A stretch of 64,000 nt of DNA from NCBI RefSeq assembly GCF_038561935.1, contig NZ_CP102770.1, positions 4,588,001 to 4,652,000 on the forward strand, given 5' to 3'. A model generated the notes under the pieces. The model made no database searches. It saw nothing but the letters and a program-made list of their open reading frames with translations, and was not told the origin of the DNA. This DNA comes from Myxococcus stipitatus (GTDB lineage Bacteria > Myxococcota > Myxococcia > Myxococcales > Myxococcaceae). Made by a program: the position numbers and the translations under genes. This document shows positions 37,024 to 46,052 of this stretch, piece after piece; position 1 is the stretch's first letter, and every line of letters starts with the position of its first letter.

Positions 37024-38061
37024 TCACGCCTGGGGGGGCACCAGCACCAGCCGGCCCGCCACCTCGCGGTTCTCCAGCCGGAAGTGCGCCCGCGCCGCCT
37101 CCGCCAGCGGAACCTTGTCCGTGACGAACTGCCGCACGCCGCCGGTGGCCGTCAGCCGCAGCGCCTCGTCCAGCTCCGCCTGGTTCGTGGCGTACGCGCC
37201 GATGATCTCCAGCTCCTTCACGATGACGAGCCCCGGGTTCACCTGGACGATTCCCGACTCCAGGTTGCCCACCACCACGAGCCGGCCGCCCGGCGTCAGC
37301 GACTTCAGCGTCTGGTCGAACGTGGCGCTGCCGACAATCTCCACCGCCAGGTCCACGCCCTGGCCCTTCGTGCGCTTGCGCACCTCCGACGCGAAGTCCA
37401 GGCCGCGCGAGAGGATGACCTCGTCCGCGCCCGCCTCGCGCAGCGGCTGCACCTTGGCCTCGCCGGACGTCACCGCGATGACGCGCGCGCCATCCAGCTT
37501 CGCGAGCTGCACCGCGGACATTCCCACGCCACCGCTGGCGCCGGTGATGAGCACCGTCTCGCCCGCGCGCACCTTGCCTCGCGTGCGCAGCGTGTGCACC
37601 GCCGTGCCCGTGGTGCAGCACACCGTGGCCGCCTCTTCCCAGGGCAGCGACGCGGGCACCCGGCCCAGGCCCGCCACCGGCGCGACCATGAACTGCGAGT
37701 AGCCGCCGGGCAGTTCCTCACCGAAGAAGCGGTTGTCCGTCTTGCACAGGCTGTTGCGCCCGCTGCGGCACAGCGCGCACGTGCCGCAGGACAGCCGCTG
37801 GAGCGTCGCCGCGCGGTCGCCCGTCTTCCAGCCCGGCGTGTCCGGGCCCACCGCGACGACCTCGCCCGCGGCCTCGTGGCCCAGGATGGCCGGCACGCTG
37901 GTGCGCGGCAGGTTGCCCCGGCGGTTGATGACGTCGTGGTAGCAGACGCCACACGCGTGCACCCGCAACAGGACTTCACCCTTGCCCGGCGTGGGGACCG
38001 GGACGTCTTCCATCTTCAGGTTGCCCGCTTCACCGAAACTGCGCAGAACGACGGCCTTCAT
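37024..38061 (-). CDS. aibC: AibC, 3,3-dimethylacrylyl-CoA reductase (zinc MDR)
   Basis: 345 residues. A zinc-containing medium-chain reductase: catalytic-zinc region HACGVCYHD (near Cys39) and GHEAAGEV, a four-Cys structural zinc loop (CGTCALCRSGRNSLC), and Rossmann motif GASGGVGMSAVQ. In M. xanthus, AibC reduces 3,3-dimethylacrylyl-CoA to isovaleryl-CoA with NADH; the assignment rests on operon context plus family. It follows aibB by 48 bases. Confidence 0.9.
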   Translation of the reverse strand: MKAVVLRSFGEAGNLKMEDVPVPTPGKGEVLLRVHACGVCYHDVINRRGNLPRTSVPAILGHEAAGEVVAVGPDTPGWKTGDRAATLQRLSCGTCALCRSGRNSLCKTDNRFFGEELPGGYSQFMVAPVAGLGRVPASLPWEEAATVCCTTGTAVHTLRTRGKVRAGETVLITGASGGVGMSAVQLAKLDGARVIAVTSGEAKVQPLREAGADEVILSRGLDFASEVRKRTKGQGVDLAVEIVGSATFDQTLKSLTPGGRLVVVGNLESGIVQVNPGLVIVKELEIIGAYATNQAELDEALRLTATGGVRQFVTDKVPLAEAARAHFRLENREVAGRLVLVPPQA

Positions 38062-38109
38062 CTCCGTACCTCCGAGAGAATTCTCACGACAACGTCTGGG
38101 ATTGAGGGG

Positions 38110-38850
38110 TCAGCGACCGACGAGTTGGTCTCGGTAGCCGCGAGGGTCCAACGAGCGGATGGCGGCGACGGTGCGCGCGTCCGGGAGCGGGGTGACGGCC
38201 AGGGACTCGTCGACCTCAAACTCGAAGCCGGTGCGCTCGGCGATGTCCTCGGCCGTGGCCCAGGGATGACGGGCCAGCAGCCGCGCGCCGGAGGCCCCGA
38301 GCTCGAACACGCCCAGGTCCGAGATGAGGCGCACCGTGCGGCGCGGGTCCTGCGTCGTGGCCACCTGGACTTCCGGCACCAGGTTGCGGCGAGACTGCCG
38401 AGGCACCAGCAGCACCGGGCGGTGGACCCACTGGCGCAGCGTCGCCGCGCCCGCGACTCCCGGGAACTTCGTCCGAGGCTGCTCCAGGCTCCCGCTGGCC
38501 GTCATGTTGGTGCGGCCCTGGGCATCCACCTCGGCGGCGCCGAAGAAGACGGTGTCCACCCGGCCACGCCGCGCGTGGTCGAAGAGGTCGGGGATGGTGA
38601 TCTCCGCCGAGCGCCCCTCCAGGTAGCCCAGGTCCTCGGAGGAGGGGAGCAGCGAGGGGATGGCCGGGTCCAGCGAGCCGACGCAGGCCAGGTACGTCAG
38701 GTCCGGCGCGTGCGTGGCGCGTGCGACGGCGATGGCGAGGATGGCCAGCGGCGAGGCGACGCCCGTGGCCACCACCGCGCCGTCGTCAATCTGCCGCGCG
38801 AGCAAGGAGACCACCGTCTCGGCGGGGGTGACGTCGACGGTGGCGCTCAT
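38110..38850 (-). CDS. aibB: AibB, 3-methylglutaconyl-CoA decarboxylase subunit
   Basis: 246 residues. Related to the beta subunit of glutaconate CoA-transferase. The catalytic Glu of CoA-transferases is replaced by Cys56 (TYLACVGSLD), which to my knowledge is the hallmark of M. xanthus AibB, where AibA/AibB decarboxylates 3-methylglutaconyl-CoA to 3,3-dimethylacrylyl-CoA instead of moving CoA. Its ATG overlaps the aibA stop (ATGA at 38847-38850), fitting a 1:1 complex. Confidence 0.92.
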   Translation of the reverse strand: MSATVDVTPAETVVSLLARQIDDGAVVATGVASPLAILAIAVARATHAPDLTYLACVGSLDPAIPSLLPSSEDLGYLEGRSAEITIPDLFDHARRGRVDTVFFGAAEVDAQGRTNMTASGSLEQPRTKFPGVAGAATLRQWVHRPVLLVPRQSRRNLVPEVQVATTQDPRRTVRLISDLGVFELGASGARLLARHPWATAEDIAERTGFEFEVDESLAVTPLPDARTVAAIRSLDPRGYRDQLVGR

Positions 38851-39644
38851 GCCGCCCTCCGGGGGCGCAGCGAGTCGAGGAACTCCGCTTCCTGGCCCGC
38901 CTCGGCGAGCGACAGGTAGCGCGCCAGCATGGCGTCATCGTGCGGATACAGCCCGACGCAGCCCGTGGGCAGCGCGCCCCGAGGCGCCAGCGCGATGCGG
39001 TCCACCTGGAAGCCGGGGATGGTGACACGAGGCAGGCGCGACACGCGCTCCTCCACCGTGGCAATCACCCGCCGCGCGGCGCCCGCGACGAGCAGGTCCG
39101 TGGTCGGGTCCTCCATGAAGAGGTTGCCGCGATCATCCGCCGCCCTCGCGTGAATCAATGCGACGTCCGGGAAGTAGGCCGGCTCCACGGGGACGCTGTC
39201 GCCCGTGAAGGGGTCCACCACGGTGCGCGGAGGCTCCGCGCGCGCCAGCCCCGACACGTCCGCGTCGGGCGCGGGGATGAAGGGCAGGCCCATGGAGGCG
39301 GCGCGCAGGCGCTGGACGACGCGGTAGCCGTCATGCTCGCGCCAGGACAGCGTGTTCTGCTCGATGGCCCGCTTGATACAGGGCATGGGGCGCACGCGGC
39401 CTTCCAGGCTCAGCGCGCCGAAGGCGATATCCAGATGGGCCAGGCAGCCCCCCGCGACGAGGAACTCCGCGGGCAGCGGGTTGGGCAGCGAGATGAGCCG
39501 CAGTCCCCGGCGCTCCTGCGCGATGAGCTCCATCACCAGCGCCATGGGCGCTCGGCCGAGCATGAAGCCGCCCGTGGCCAACGAGGCTCCGTCGGGAATC
39601 GACGCGACGGCTTCTTCCAACGAACACCAGCGCGCGGTCTTCAC
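38847..39644 (-). CDS. aibA: AibA, 3-methylglutaconyl-CoA decarboxylase subunit
   Basis: 265 residues. Related to the alpha subunit of glutaconate CoA-transferase (SLEEAVASIPDGASLATGGFML near residues 8-29, FPDVALIHARAADDRGNLFMEDP near 163-182). It pairs with AibB to decarboxylate 3-methylglutaconyl-CoA. It starts at a GTG that overlaps the aibR stop (GTGA at 39641-39644), so regulator and enzyme are translationally linked. Confidence 0.92.
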   Translation of the reverse strand: MKTARWCSLEEAVASIPDGASLATGGFMLGRAPMALVMELIAQERRGLRLISLPNPLPAEFLVAGGCLAHLDIAFGALSLEGRVRPMPCIKRAIEQNTLSWREHDGYRVVQRLRAASMGLPFIPAPDADVSGLARAEPPRTVVDPFTGDSVPVEPAYFPDVALIHARAADDRGNLFMEDPTTDLLVAGAARRVIATVEERVSRLPRVTIPGFQVDRIALAPRGALPTGCVGLYPHDDAMLARYLSLAEAGQEAEFLDSLRPRRAA

Positions 39645-40318
39645 GGCTCCTCCGTACCCGAGCCAGAGGCGGCCCGAGGCACCACGCGCAGCGCGGAGAC
39701 CCCCGGCTGACCGTCGACGGCGGCGGCGACGATGGGCGGGAAGAGGAGGTCCACCATCCCGTCGGCGATCTGCTCATCCGTCAGCCGGCCGTCGGGCTTG
39801 AACCACTTGTAGACCCACAACACCATGCCCAGGAACGAGAACGCGCCGATGGTCGGGTCCACCGGGCGGATGCGCCCCTGCTGCGCGGCCTGCGAGAAGG
39901 CCTCCTCCAGGAAGTCGACGTAGCGCTTCTTGCGGTTGTCGATGAACGCGCGCGCCTCACCGGTCAGCGTGGCGTGCTCGTGGAGGATGATGATGACCTC
40001 CTTGCTCCACCCGCGCGTCACCAGCAGGATGTTGTGGCGCATGCACGCGCGCAGGCGGTCCACCGGGTCCGCGATCTCCTGAACGCGCGAGAGGACCTGC
40101 TCCTCGAACAGGTCCATCCCGTAGTTCATGATGGCGAAGAGCAGCTGCTCCTTGTTCTGGATGTGGTGGTAGAGCCCCGCCTTCGTCATCCGGCACGCGG
40201 CGGCGATCTCCTGCATCGAGGTGCCTTCGTAGCCGCGCTCGCAGATGAGCCGCGCCGCCGTCTCCAGAATCGCGCGGTAGCGCTCACCCTCATCTGGCTT
40301 CCGTCCGCCTTGCGTCAC
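39641..40318 (-). CDS. aibR: AibR, TetR-family regulator of the aib operon
   Basis: 225 residues. A TetR helix-turn-helix at about residues 14-60 (LETAARLICERGYEGTSMQEIAAACRMTKAGLYHHI) and a helical ligand domain. In M. xanthus AibR binds isovaleryl-CoA and controls the operon, shutting down de novo synthesis when leucine-derived isovaleryl-CoA is available or releasing it when it is not. It is first in the operon, with a palindromic operator 43-62 bases upstream of its ATG. The identity comes from family plus gene order. Confidence 0.9.
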   Translation of the reverse strand: MTQGGRKPDEGERYRAILETAARLICERGYEGTSMQEIAAACRMTKAGLYHHIQNKEQLLFAIMNYGMDLFEEQVLSRVQEIADPVDRLRACMRHNILLVTRGWSKEVIIILHEHATLTGEARAFIDNRKKRYVDFLEEAFSQAAQQGRIRPVDPTIGAFSFLGMVLWVYKWFKPDGRLTDEQIADGMVDLLFPPIVAAAVDGQPGVSALRVVPRAASGSGTEEP

Positions 40319-40360
40319 GTGTGCCTCGTCTCGATGGACTGTAAATTTTTCAGATCCACG

Positions 40361-40380
40361 ACCTACCGACCGGTAGGTAG
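40361..40380 (-). promoter_or_regulatory. probable AibR operator upstream of aibR
   Basis: The run ACCTACCGACCGGTAGGTAG contains CTACC and GGTAG half-sites around a 4-base centre (CTACC-GACC-GGTAG) and a further shifted TAGGTAG copy, the usual look of TetR-family sites. It sits just upstream of an AT-rich stretch (40346-40352) that could be the -10/-35 region. Binding by AibR is inference. Confidence 0.6.
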
Positions 40381-40594
40381 CACGTCCCGACGCGAGGTGT
40401 CAATGCGCGTCGGGTTGGCTCGGGCCCCTGCTACCCCGTGAAGTTGCTGGAATTTCAGAGGGTTGGGAGAGCGCGGGGACGGGAATGGAACTCGGCGGCC
40501 AGCCGGGCGCCGACGCCGAGGCCGTGCCTACCCTTGGAACGGTCAGGTCCCAGGTGGCCGTGGCAGCGCGGCCGTGGGGCGAGGGGGGACGGAC

Positions 40595-41560
40595 ATGGCT
40601 CCGCGGCGGCAGGCCGACATCGTCGTGGTCGGTGGAATCAGCACGAACTTCCGGGTCCAGGGGGCTCGGCTCCCGAGGCCCGGTGAGCGCGTGGAGGGCT
40701 CCTCGTTCCAGGAGCAGCTGGGCGGGAAGGGGGCTCACGGCGCCGTGGCGGTGGCGCGGCTGGGGGCGCGGTCGACGCTGGTGGGGCGCGTGGGGATGGA
40801 CGTTCGCGGCATGGCGCTGCTGGAGCAGCTCGAGGAGGAGGGCGTGGAGACACGCGCCGTTGCTCGGGACCCTGGCGAGAGCACGGGCGTGCTGATGGAG
40901 ATGGCGGATGAAGCGGGGCGGGCGCAGTGCCTGGCCGTGGCGGGGGCGAACCGGCGCTTGTGCGTGCAGGACGTGCTCGCCGCCGAGGAGCGAATCACGC
41001 GCGCGGACGTGCTTCTCGCCCAGCTGGGTGTTCCCCTGGAGGCGGTCGTCGCCGCCGTCCACATCGCGCGGGCCGCGGGCTCGCACACCGTCCTGGCCCC
41101 CAGGTCGGCCACCTCGCTCCCGGAAGAGCTGCTGGAGGCCGTTCATGTCGTGTGTCTGGGCGGCGCGGAGGCCGCGGTGCTGACGGGGCTGGACGTGGGG
41201 GACCTCGACTCCGCCCGGCAGGCCGCGGAGAACCTGGTGCGCAGAGGTGCCGGGGCCGCCGTCGTCGCGGCGCCTCAAGGACATCTGCTGCTGGGCAAGG
41301 AAGGGGAGCTGTGGCTTCCGAACCTGCCCGTGGATTGGGTGGACGCGGCGGGGGCTCGCGACGCCTTCTCCGCGGCGGTGTCCGTGGCCCTCGGGGAGAA
41401 GCGCTCACTCGCGGACGCGGTGCGCTTCGCTCACGTGGCGTCGGCGCTGACGGCGATGCGCCTGGGCGCGATGTCGGGACTCCCGGACCGCGACGAGGTG
41501 GAGGCCTTCATCGCCCGGTTGGAAGGGCAGGCCTTGTTGTCTCCTCACGCGTCGTGGTGA
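40595..41560 (+). CDS. PfkB/ribokinase family sugar kinase with altered anion hole
   Basis: 321 residues. The ribokinase fold is clear: start IVVVGGISTNF, substrate motif GGKGAHGAVAVARLGA (about 45-60), and the C-terminal DAAGARDAF (about 249-257). The catalytic Asp is kept, but the usual GAGD reads GARD, placing Arg in the anion-hole glycine position. Activity is therefore uncertain. A GGGGGG-containing purine run lies before the ATG. It is convergent with the receiver-GAF gene 13 bases away. Confidence 0.85.
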   Translation: MAPRRQADIVVVGGISTNFRVQGARLPRPGERVEGSSFQEQLGGKGAHGAVAVARLGARSTLVGRVGMDVRGMALLEQLEEEGVETRAVARDPGESTGVLMEMADEAGRAQCLAVAGANRRLCVQDVLAAEERITRADVLLAQLGVPLEAVVAAVHIARAAGSHTVLAPRSATSLPEELLEAVHVVCLGGAEAAVLTGLDVGDLDSARQAAENLVRRGAGAAVVAAPQGHLLLGKEGELWLPNLPVDWVDAAGARDAFSAAVSVALGEKRSLADAVRFAHVASALTAMRLGAMSGLPDRDEVEAFIARLEGQALLSPHASW

Positions 41561-41573
41561 AGCGCGGGGCCGC

Positions 41574-43376
41574 TCAGTCGCGAGGACTCCGGGCGTGGTG
41601 CTCCGCCTTCGCGCGCGCCAGCGCGGCATGCGCGCGGGTGAGCATCTCCCGAGGGTCCTCTTCTCCCTCCACGACCACCGACACGCTGTGGACTCGAAGC
41701 GCGGGGGGCAGCTCGGCGAGGAGCCGCTCTCGCGTGGCCTCGGTCGCGGCGGTGTCGTGGCCCGGCAGCGCGAGAAGCAGCGTGCCTCCTTCCCACCGCA
41801 CCGCGAGCCCTCCCGACGGAGGCCCGAGTGACTCCAGCTCGCGGGCCACGTCTCGCAGCGCGGTGTCTCCCGCGTCGAAGCCGTGCCGAAGGTTGAGGGG
41901 GCCCAGGCCCACCAGGTCCACCAGCAACACGCCGCAGGCCACGCCGTCCCTCCGGCAGCGGGCAATCTCTCGCAGCAGGTGCTCTTCTCCCACGCGCCGG
42001 GTGGCCAGGCCCGTCAGCGCGTCCACGCGCAGCAGCCGCTCCCGCTCCTCTCGCGGCGAGGCGCCCCCCAGCTCGGAGAGCGTCAGGAGCTGCGCGATGC
42101 CCCCCGGGATCCGGAAGGGGCGCGCCACCCAGCGCACCCGGCGCGGACGCGGGCGCTCCAGCGTGAGCGTGAGGTGCAGTCCCTGCGAGGACTCCGAGGC
42201 CAGGTCCAGCACCAGCGAGCGCCCCGATGGGTCGGCCGTGAGGTCCGCGACATGCTGCCGGAAGGACTCGAACGTCAGGCCGGGGATGCTCTCCAGCGGC
42301 ATGTCCAGCATCTCCGACAGCGCGGTGTTGCCCGCGAAGGGCTGTCGTCCCGGCGCCACCAGCAGCGTCGCCACGTCGAGCGCCTGGATGGCATCGCGCA
42401 CCTGCGTCAACGCGGTGCCCTGGGCCTGCGCGCTCTCATGCCGCGCGCGCTCCAGGTCGCGGGTCTCCTGTCGTGCGCGAGACCTCAGCTCCAGGTCTCC
42501 GGCCACTCGCCGCGCCAGCTCTCGCAGCGCCACGAGGTCCTCGGTGCCGAGCACCAGCGGTCGCGTGTCGATGAGCGACAGCGTGCCCAGCACTTCGCCC
42601 TGGGGCGTCACCAACGGCGCCCCCGCGTAGCTGCCGATGACGCCTTCACGCACCAGCGGGTTGTCGCGAAACACCGGATGGCGCCGGGCGTCCGGGACGA
42701 TGAGCGACTCGCGGCCCATCACCACGTGGTGACAGAAGGCCCAGTCCCGAGGGGTCCCTCGGTCGCGCGCGAGCGCATGGGGAAGTCCGACGTGTGCCTT
42801 GAACCACTGCCGGTCTCCGAGCACCAACGTCAGCAGCGCCACCGGAACCGCGAAGGCCTGGGCCACCTCCGAGACGAGCTCCTGGAACTCCGCCTCGGGC
42901 GGGCCGTCGTCCACCAGCCGCAGCGCATCGACTCGCGCGAGTCGTTGTCGCTCCTCCTCCGACGAGCTGCTCTCGGCCGGTGGTGCTTGCACGGCGCGCT
43001 GTCCGGCGAGGGCCGTCCGCACGGTGTCCCGCATCGTCTCGGCGGGCGCACGGCGGCTCAGCAGGGAGTGGATGCCCAGGGTGTCCTTGAGCTGCCAGGC
43101 GCGGACGCGCAGCTCGTCGAAGGCCGTCACCACCACCACGCGCGTGGCTTCGGCGTCCTGCCGCTCGCGCAGCCAGGACAGCAGCTCGAAGCCATCCACG
43201 CGGGGCAGCGCCAGGTCCGTGAGCAGCAGGGTGGGGGCGCTGCGCTGACGCACCAGCTCCTGCGCCTCGGCGCCGTCCCGGGCCAGCACCCCCTCGAGCC
43301 CCTCCGCCGTGACGAGGGCCAGCAGGCTGGCGGCGCGGTGGGGATCCGGCTCGGCGATGAGGGCGTAGCGGGCCAT
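41574..43376 (-). CDS. receiver-GAF-PAS protein with degenerate GGDEF domain
   Basis: 600 residues. Domains in order: receiver (about 4-120, phospho-acceptor in LLTDLALPRVDG), GAF (about 165-300, DRQWFKAHVGL, SYAGAPLVTPQGEVLGTLSLID), PAS-like region (about 335-430), and a C-terminal region (about 445-590) with the fold of a diguanylate cyclase (RVDALTGLATRRV, HGFDAGDTALRDVA). The GGDEF signature reads WEGGT (in RWEGGTLLL), so it should be unable to make cyclic di-GMP. It may act as a sensor or scaffold. It follows the CHASE2 gene on the same strand. Confidence 0.85.
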   Translation of the reverse strand: MARYALIAEPDPHRAASLLALVTAEGLEGVLARDGAEAQELVRQRSAPTLLLTDLALPRVDGFELLSWLRERQDAEATRVVVVTAFDELRVRAWQLKDTLGIHSLLSRRAPAETMRDTVRTALAGQRAVQAPPAESSSSEEERQRLARVDALRLVDDGPPEAEFQELVSEVAQAFAVPVALLTLVLGDRQWFKAHVGLPHALARDRGTPRDWAFCHHVVMGRESLIVPDARRHPVFRDNPLVREGVIGSYAGAPLVTPQGEVLGTLSLIDTRPLVLGTEDLVALRELARRVAGDLELRSRARQETRDLERARHESAQAQGTALTQVRDAIQALDVATLLVAPGRQPFAGNTALSEMLDMPLESIPGLTFESFRQHVADLTADPSGRSLVLDLASESSQGLHLTLTLERPRPRRVRWVARPFRIPGGIAQLLTLSELGGASPREERERLLRVDALTGLATRRVGEEHLLREIARCRRDGVACGVLLVDLVGLGPLNLRHGFDAGDTALRDVARELESLGPPSGGLAVRWEGGTLLLALPGHDTAATEATRERLLAELPPALRVHSVSVVVEGEEDPREMLTRAHAALARAKAEHHARSPRD

Positions 43377-43452
43377 GTGCCTCGAATGCTGCCACGGAAG
43401 GCCGCCCCCGGGTTACCGGGCGCGGGCTGGACAGGTCATGCCGGCAACGTTC

Positions 43453-44874
43453 CTACCGCGTGTCTCCACCCGGAGGCACCGCCGTGCTCGGAGACGCCTG
43501 GGGATAGCGCACGAAGAGACGGCGCAGCGCGCCTCGCTGCCGGCCCAGCTCCTCCGCGCGCGCGGCCGAGTCCACCAACACCATCAACCCGAGCCCCAGG
43601 GCCCCAGGCACCAGCGGCACCACCCACCCCAGGTCCGCGGCGAGCCAGCCCACCAGCGCCACGTGCACGGCCATGAGTGCTATCCCCGTGCGAATCACCG
43701 CGCCCAAGGTCCTCGCGCGGCGGCAGCGCCAGCCGAAGAACGCCAGGAGCACCAGGGTCTCCAGCACTCCCGTCAACGCCACCACCCCCGAGGAGCGCAT
43801 CAGCCGGTCCGCGCGAAGGTTGTCCAGCGCGAAGGCGTGGATCTCCACCCCGGGCACCGCCACCTGCCCCGGCAGCGTGCTCTGGCCATGCAGGCCCGTC
43901 GCGGTGACGCCGACAAAGAGCGTCTTGCCTCGCAGCGCCAGGTCCAGCCCCACCGAGCGAGGGTCCACCTGGAGCACGTCCGCGAGGCTCACCCGGGGGA
44001 GCCAGTCCGGCGAGGGCAGGCGCATCAGCGGCGCGCCATGGTCCAACGCCGCCCGGCGCATCAGCGTCTCCGCCTGCTCCGGCATCAACCGCAGCGCGGT
44101 CGCCAGCGCGAGCGAGGGCCACGCCTGGCCTCCCACGCCCACGGCATAGGGGTAGCGCCGGATGACGCCGTCCGCCTCCACGAGCATGTTGAGCGTGCCG
44201 CTGCTGTGTGCCGCCAGGCGAAGCGGCGCGATGCTGCCGGCAATCTCTCGCGATTGGAGCCGCAGCGTCTCCACGGGCAGGGGCAGCGGCGTCTCCAGGG
44301 CTCCGTCCTCGAGGGGCGGCATCAGCGACACGTCCTCGGTGAGCGCCGCGGCCCCCAGGATGACGCTCCCGTTCTCCGCGAGCGCCTCCGCGAGCCGGGC
44401 GTCGCCGTCCTGGGCCCTCAGCCGCGCTTCCAGCTCCGTCACCAGCGCGGCGCCCGCGGGCTGGTCCGCCAACCCCGACGCGCGCAGCGAGGTCAGCACG
44501 TCCTCGCCCAGCTCGAGCGCCTCCCGAGGGCCGGGCTGGTCGAACACCACGTCCACCGCCACCGCGGCGGGACGCTGGGCCGCCAGCGCCTGGAAGACCC
44601 GGGCCCACGTCGCGCGGGACAGGGGCCACCGCTCGCCCAGCGCGGCCAGGGCCCGGTCATCCACTTCCACCAACACCAGGTCCGCGCTCCGAGGCACCCC
44701 CGGCAGGAGCCGGCTCACGGCCTGGTCGTACAGCGAACGCTCGAGAAGTCCCGGAGCCCCGCCTGTCACCGCCGTGATTCCGGCCAGGGCCACCCCCACC
44801 AGTGCTGCGGCGATGCGGAACTGGCCGGGGGACGGCCGGGGGAGGCGGGTGGGGGGCTTGGGACTCGGATTCAT
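43453..44874 (-). CDS. CHASE2-domain membrane sensor without output domain
   Basis: 473 residues. One N-terminal membrane helix (about 20-40), a large periplasmic CHASE2 domain (about 45-350: LVLVEVDDRALAALGERWPLSRATWARV, AVAVDVVFDQP, GKTLFVGVTATGLHGQ), then three membrane helices (about 365-440) and a short cytoplasmic tail. CHASE2 usually precedes an adenylate cyclase or kinase; none is present. It lies 8 bases after the FecR gene, a pairing seen in other bacteria. Confidence 0.85.
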   Translation of the reverse strand: MNPSPKPPTRLPRPSPGQFRIAAALVGVALAGITAVTGGAPGLLERSLYDQAVSRLLPGVPRSADLVLVEVDDRALAALGERWPLSRATWARVFQALAAQRPAAVAVDVVFDQPGPREALELGEDVLTSLRASGLADQPAGAALVTELEARLRAQDGDARLAEALAENGSVILGAAALTEDVSLMPPLEDGALETPLPLPVETLRLQSREIAGSIAPLRLAAHSSGTLNMLVEADGVIRRYPYAVGVGGQAWPSLALATALRLMPEQAETLMRRAALDHGAPLMRLPSPDWLPRVSLADVLQVDPRSVGLDLALRGKTLFVGVTATGLHGQSTLPGQVAVPGVEIHAFALDNLRADRLMRSSGVVALTGVLETLVLLAFFGWRCRRARTLGAVIRTGIALMAVHVALVGWLAADLGWVVPLVPGALGLGLMVLVDSAARAEELGRQRGALRRLFVRYPQASPSTAVPPGGDTR

Positions 44875-44882
44875 CTCGAACT

Positions 44883-46052
44883 TCAGGGCCGCAGGTCGAA
44901 GGCGTAGATCTTGGAAGGGAAGCCGATGAAGCCGTCCGCGTCCACTGCCAGGACGCGCCAGAACCACTTGCCCGCCGTCTCGGCGGGCACCGCGAGCTTC
45001 ATATCCTGGGCCTCGAGGGTCCGCACACCCGCGGCGAAGTCCGCTGCCCGCGCCATCTCCACGCGGTACGTCTTTGCCCCCGGCACGGAGAACCACTCGA
45101 GCGTCGGCGCGGCGGTGAAGCTTCCACCCCGGGGCCCGTTCAGCAGCGGCGCGGCGAGCAGCGGACGCGGAGGCTCCGGCGCGGCGCCCGGCAGCACGCG
45201 CGAGCCCTGGCCATGGGCGACCTCGACCTCGGCCTTGTCCGAGCCGAGCGCCACCTTGCCCTCGAGCGTCTCGAGCCGGCTGGTCCCATCCTCCTGCGCG
45301 GACACGCGGAACTGGGTTCCCCGCACACCGGCCACCGCGCCGCGCGTGCGCACCTCGAACACGGAGCCGTCCCCTCCCGGCGCGGCCACCGTCTCCACGG
45401 AGCCTCGCATCAGCTCCAGCCGGACCACGCGCTTGCCATTGGCCCCCAGCTCGATGGCGCCCAGGCGCACGAGGCTGTTGGGCGTCACCCGCACGCGGCT
45501 CGCGTCCGCCAGCTCCAGCTCCGCGCTCGCGTCCGGCGCCGTGTGGAACAGCTCCTGTGTGTAGAGCGAGTCCCCCGTGCCGCGCGGGCGAAGCTCTGCG
45601 GGAGAGGGCCCTGCGGAGACCTGTCCGCTGGAGGCGCGCACCTGGGCCACGCGCGGCTGCGCGGGGCGTTCGACATAGGCGAGCTGAAGCCGGCCCGGCT
45701 CACCCGGCACCGCGGGCGGCGCCACCACGGACACGCGCGTGCGCGGCACACCCGCCGACACCAGGACCTCCGCCGCCGCCTTCGCCACGGCGAGGCCCTG
45801 CCCATCCAGCCGCTCCGCGTCCGGCAGCCGCGCCGCCAACGTCACCGAGCGGATGGCGGGCCGAGACACCAGCGCCTGCGCCACGTGCTTGAGGCACGCC
45901 TCCGTCTCGGGCCCCTTGGGCGCGAGCGGACGTCCCAGCTCCACGCGCCCGTTGACGAACTGCAGGCCGCCGCACGGGTCCGCGGTCTGCTCGGCGCCCG
46001 CGGGCAACGTCACCAGCGCCAACGCCCACATCCAAGGCAGGGTCCGGGTCAT
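44883..46052 (-). CDS. FecR-domain periplasmic protein
   Basis: 389 residues. A signal peptide (about 1-20), an OmpA-like or BON-like small domain (about 25-130), a FecR domain (about 150-285: AELELADASRVRVTPNSLVRLG, FEVRTRGAVAGVRGTQFRV) and a C-terminal fibronectin-like region (about 305-389). Unlike iron-uptake FecR it has no cytoplasmic sigma-factor-binding part. Its ATG overlaps the OmpA-type gene stop (ATGA at 46049-46052), and the CHASE2 gene follows closely. Confidence 0.85.
   Translation of the reverse strand: MTRTLPWMWALALVTLPAGAEQTADPCGGLQFVNGRVELGRPLAPKGPETEACLKHVAQALVSRPAIRSVTLAARLPDAERLDGQGLAVAKAAAEVLVSAGVPRTRVSVVAPPAVPGEPGRLQLAYVERPAQPRVAQVRASSGQVSAGPSPAELRPRGTGDSLYTQELFHTAPDASAELELADASRVRVTPNSLVRLGAIELGANGKRVVRLELMRGSVETVAAPGGDGSVFEVRTRGAVAGVRGTQFRVSAQEDGTSRLETLEGKVALGSDKAEVEVAHGQGSRVLPGAAPEPPRPLLAAPLLNGPRGGSFTAAPTLEWFSVPGAKTYRVEMARAADFAAGVRTLEAQDMKLAVPAETAGKWFWRVLAVDADGFIGFPSKIYAFDLRP

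Noticed and set aside
34968-37124. Plus-strand open frame of about 700 codons across the AAA-15-like gene and mvaS
   Set aside because: It is antisense to mvaS and the AAA-15-like gene, both with family matches; composition is shadow-like.
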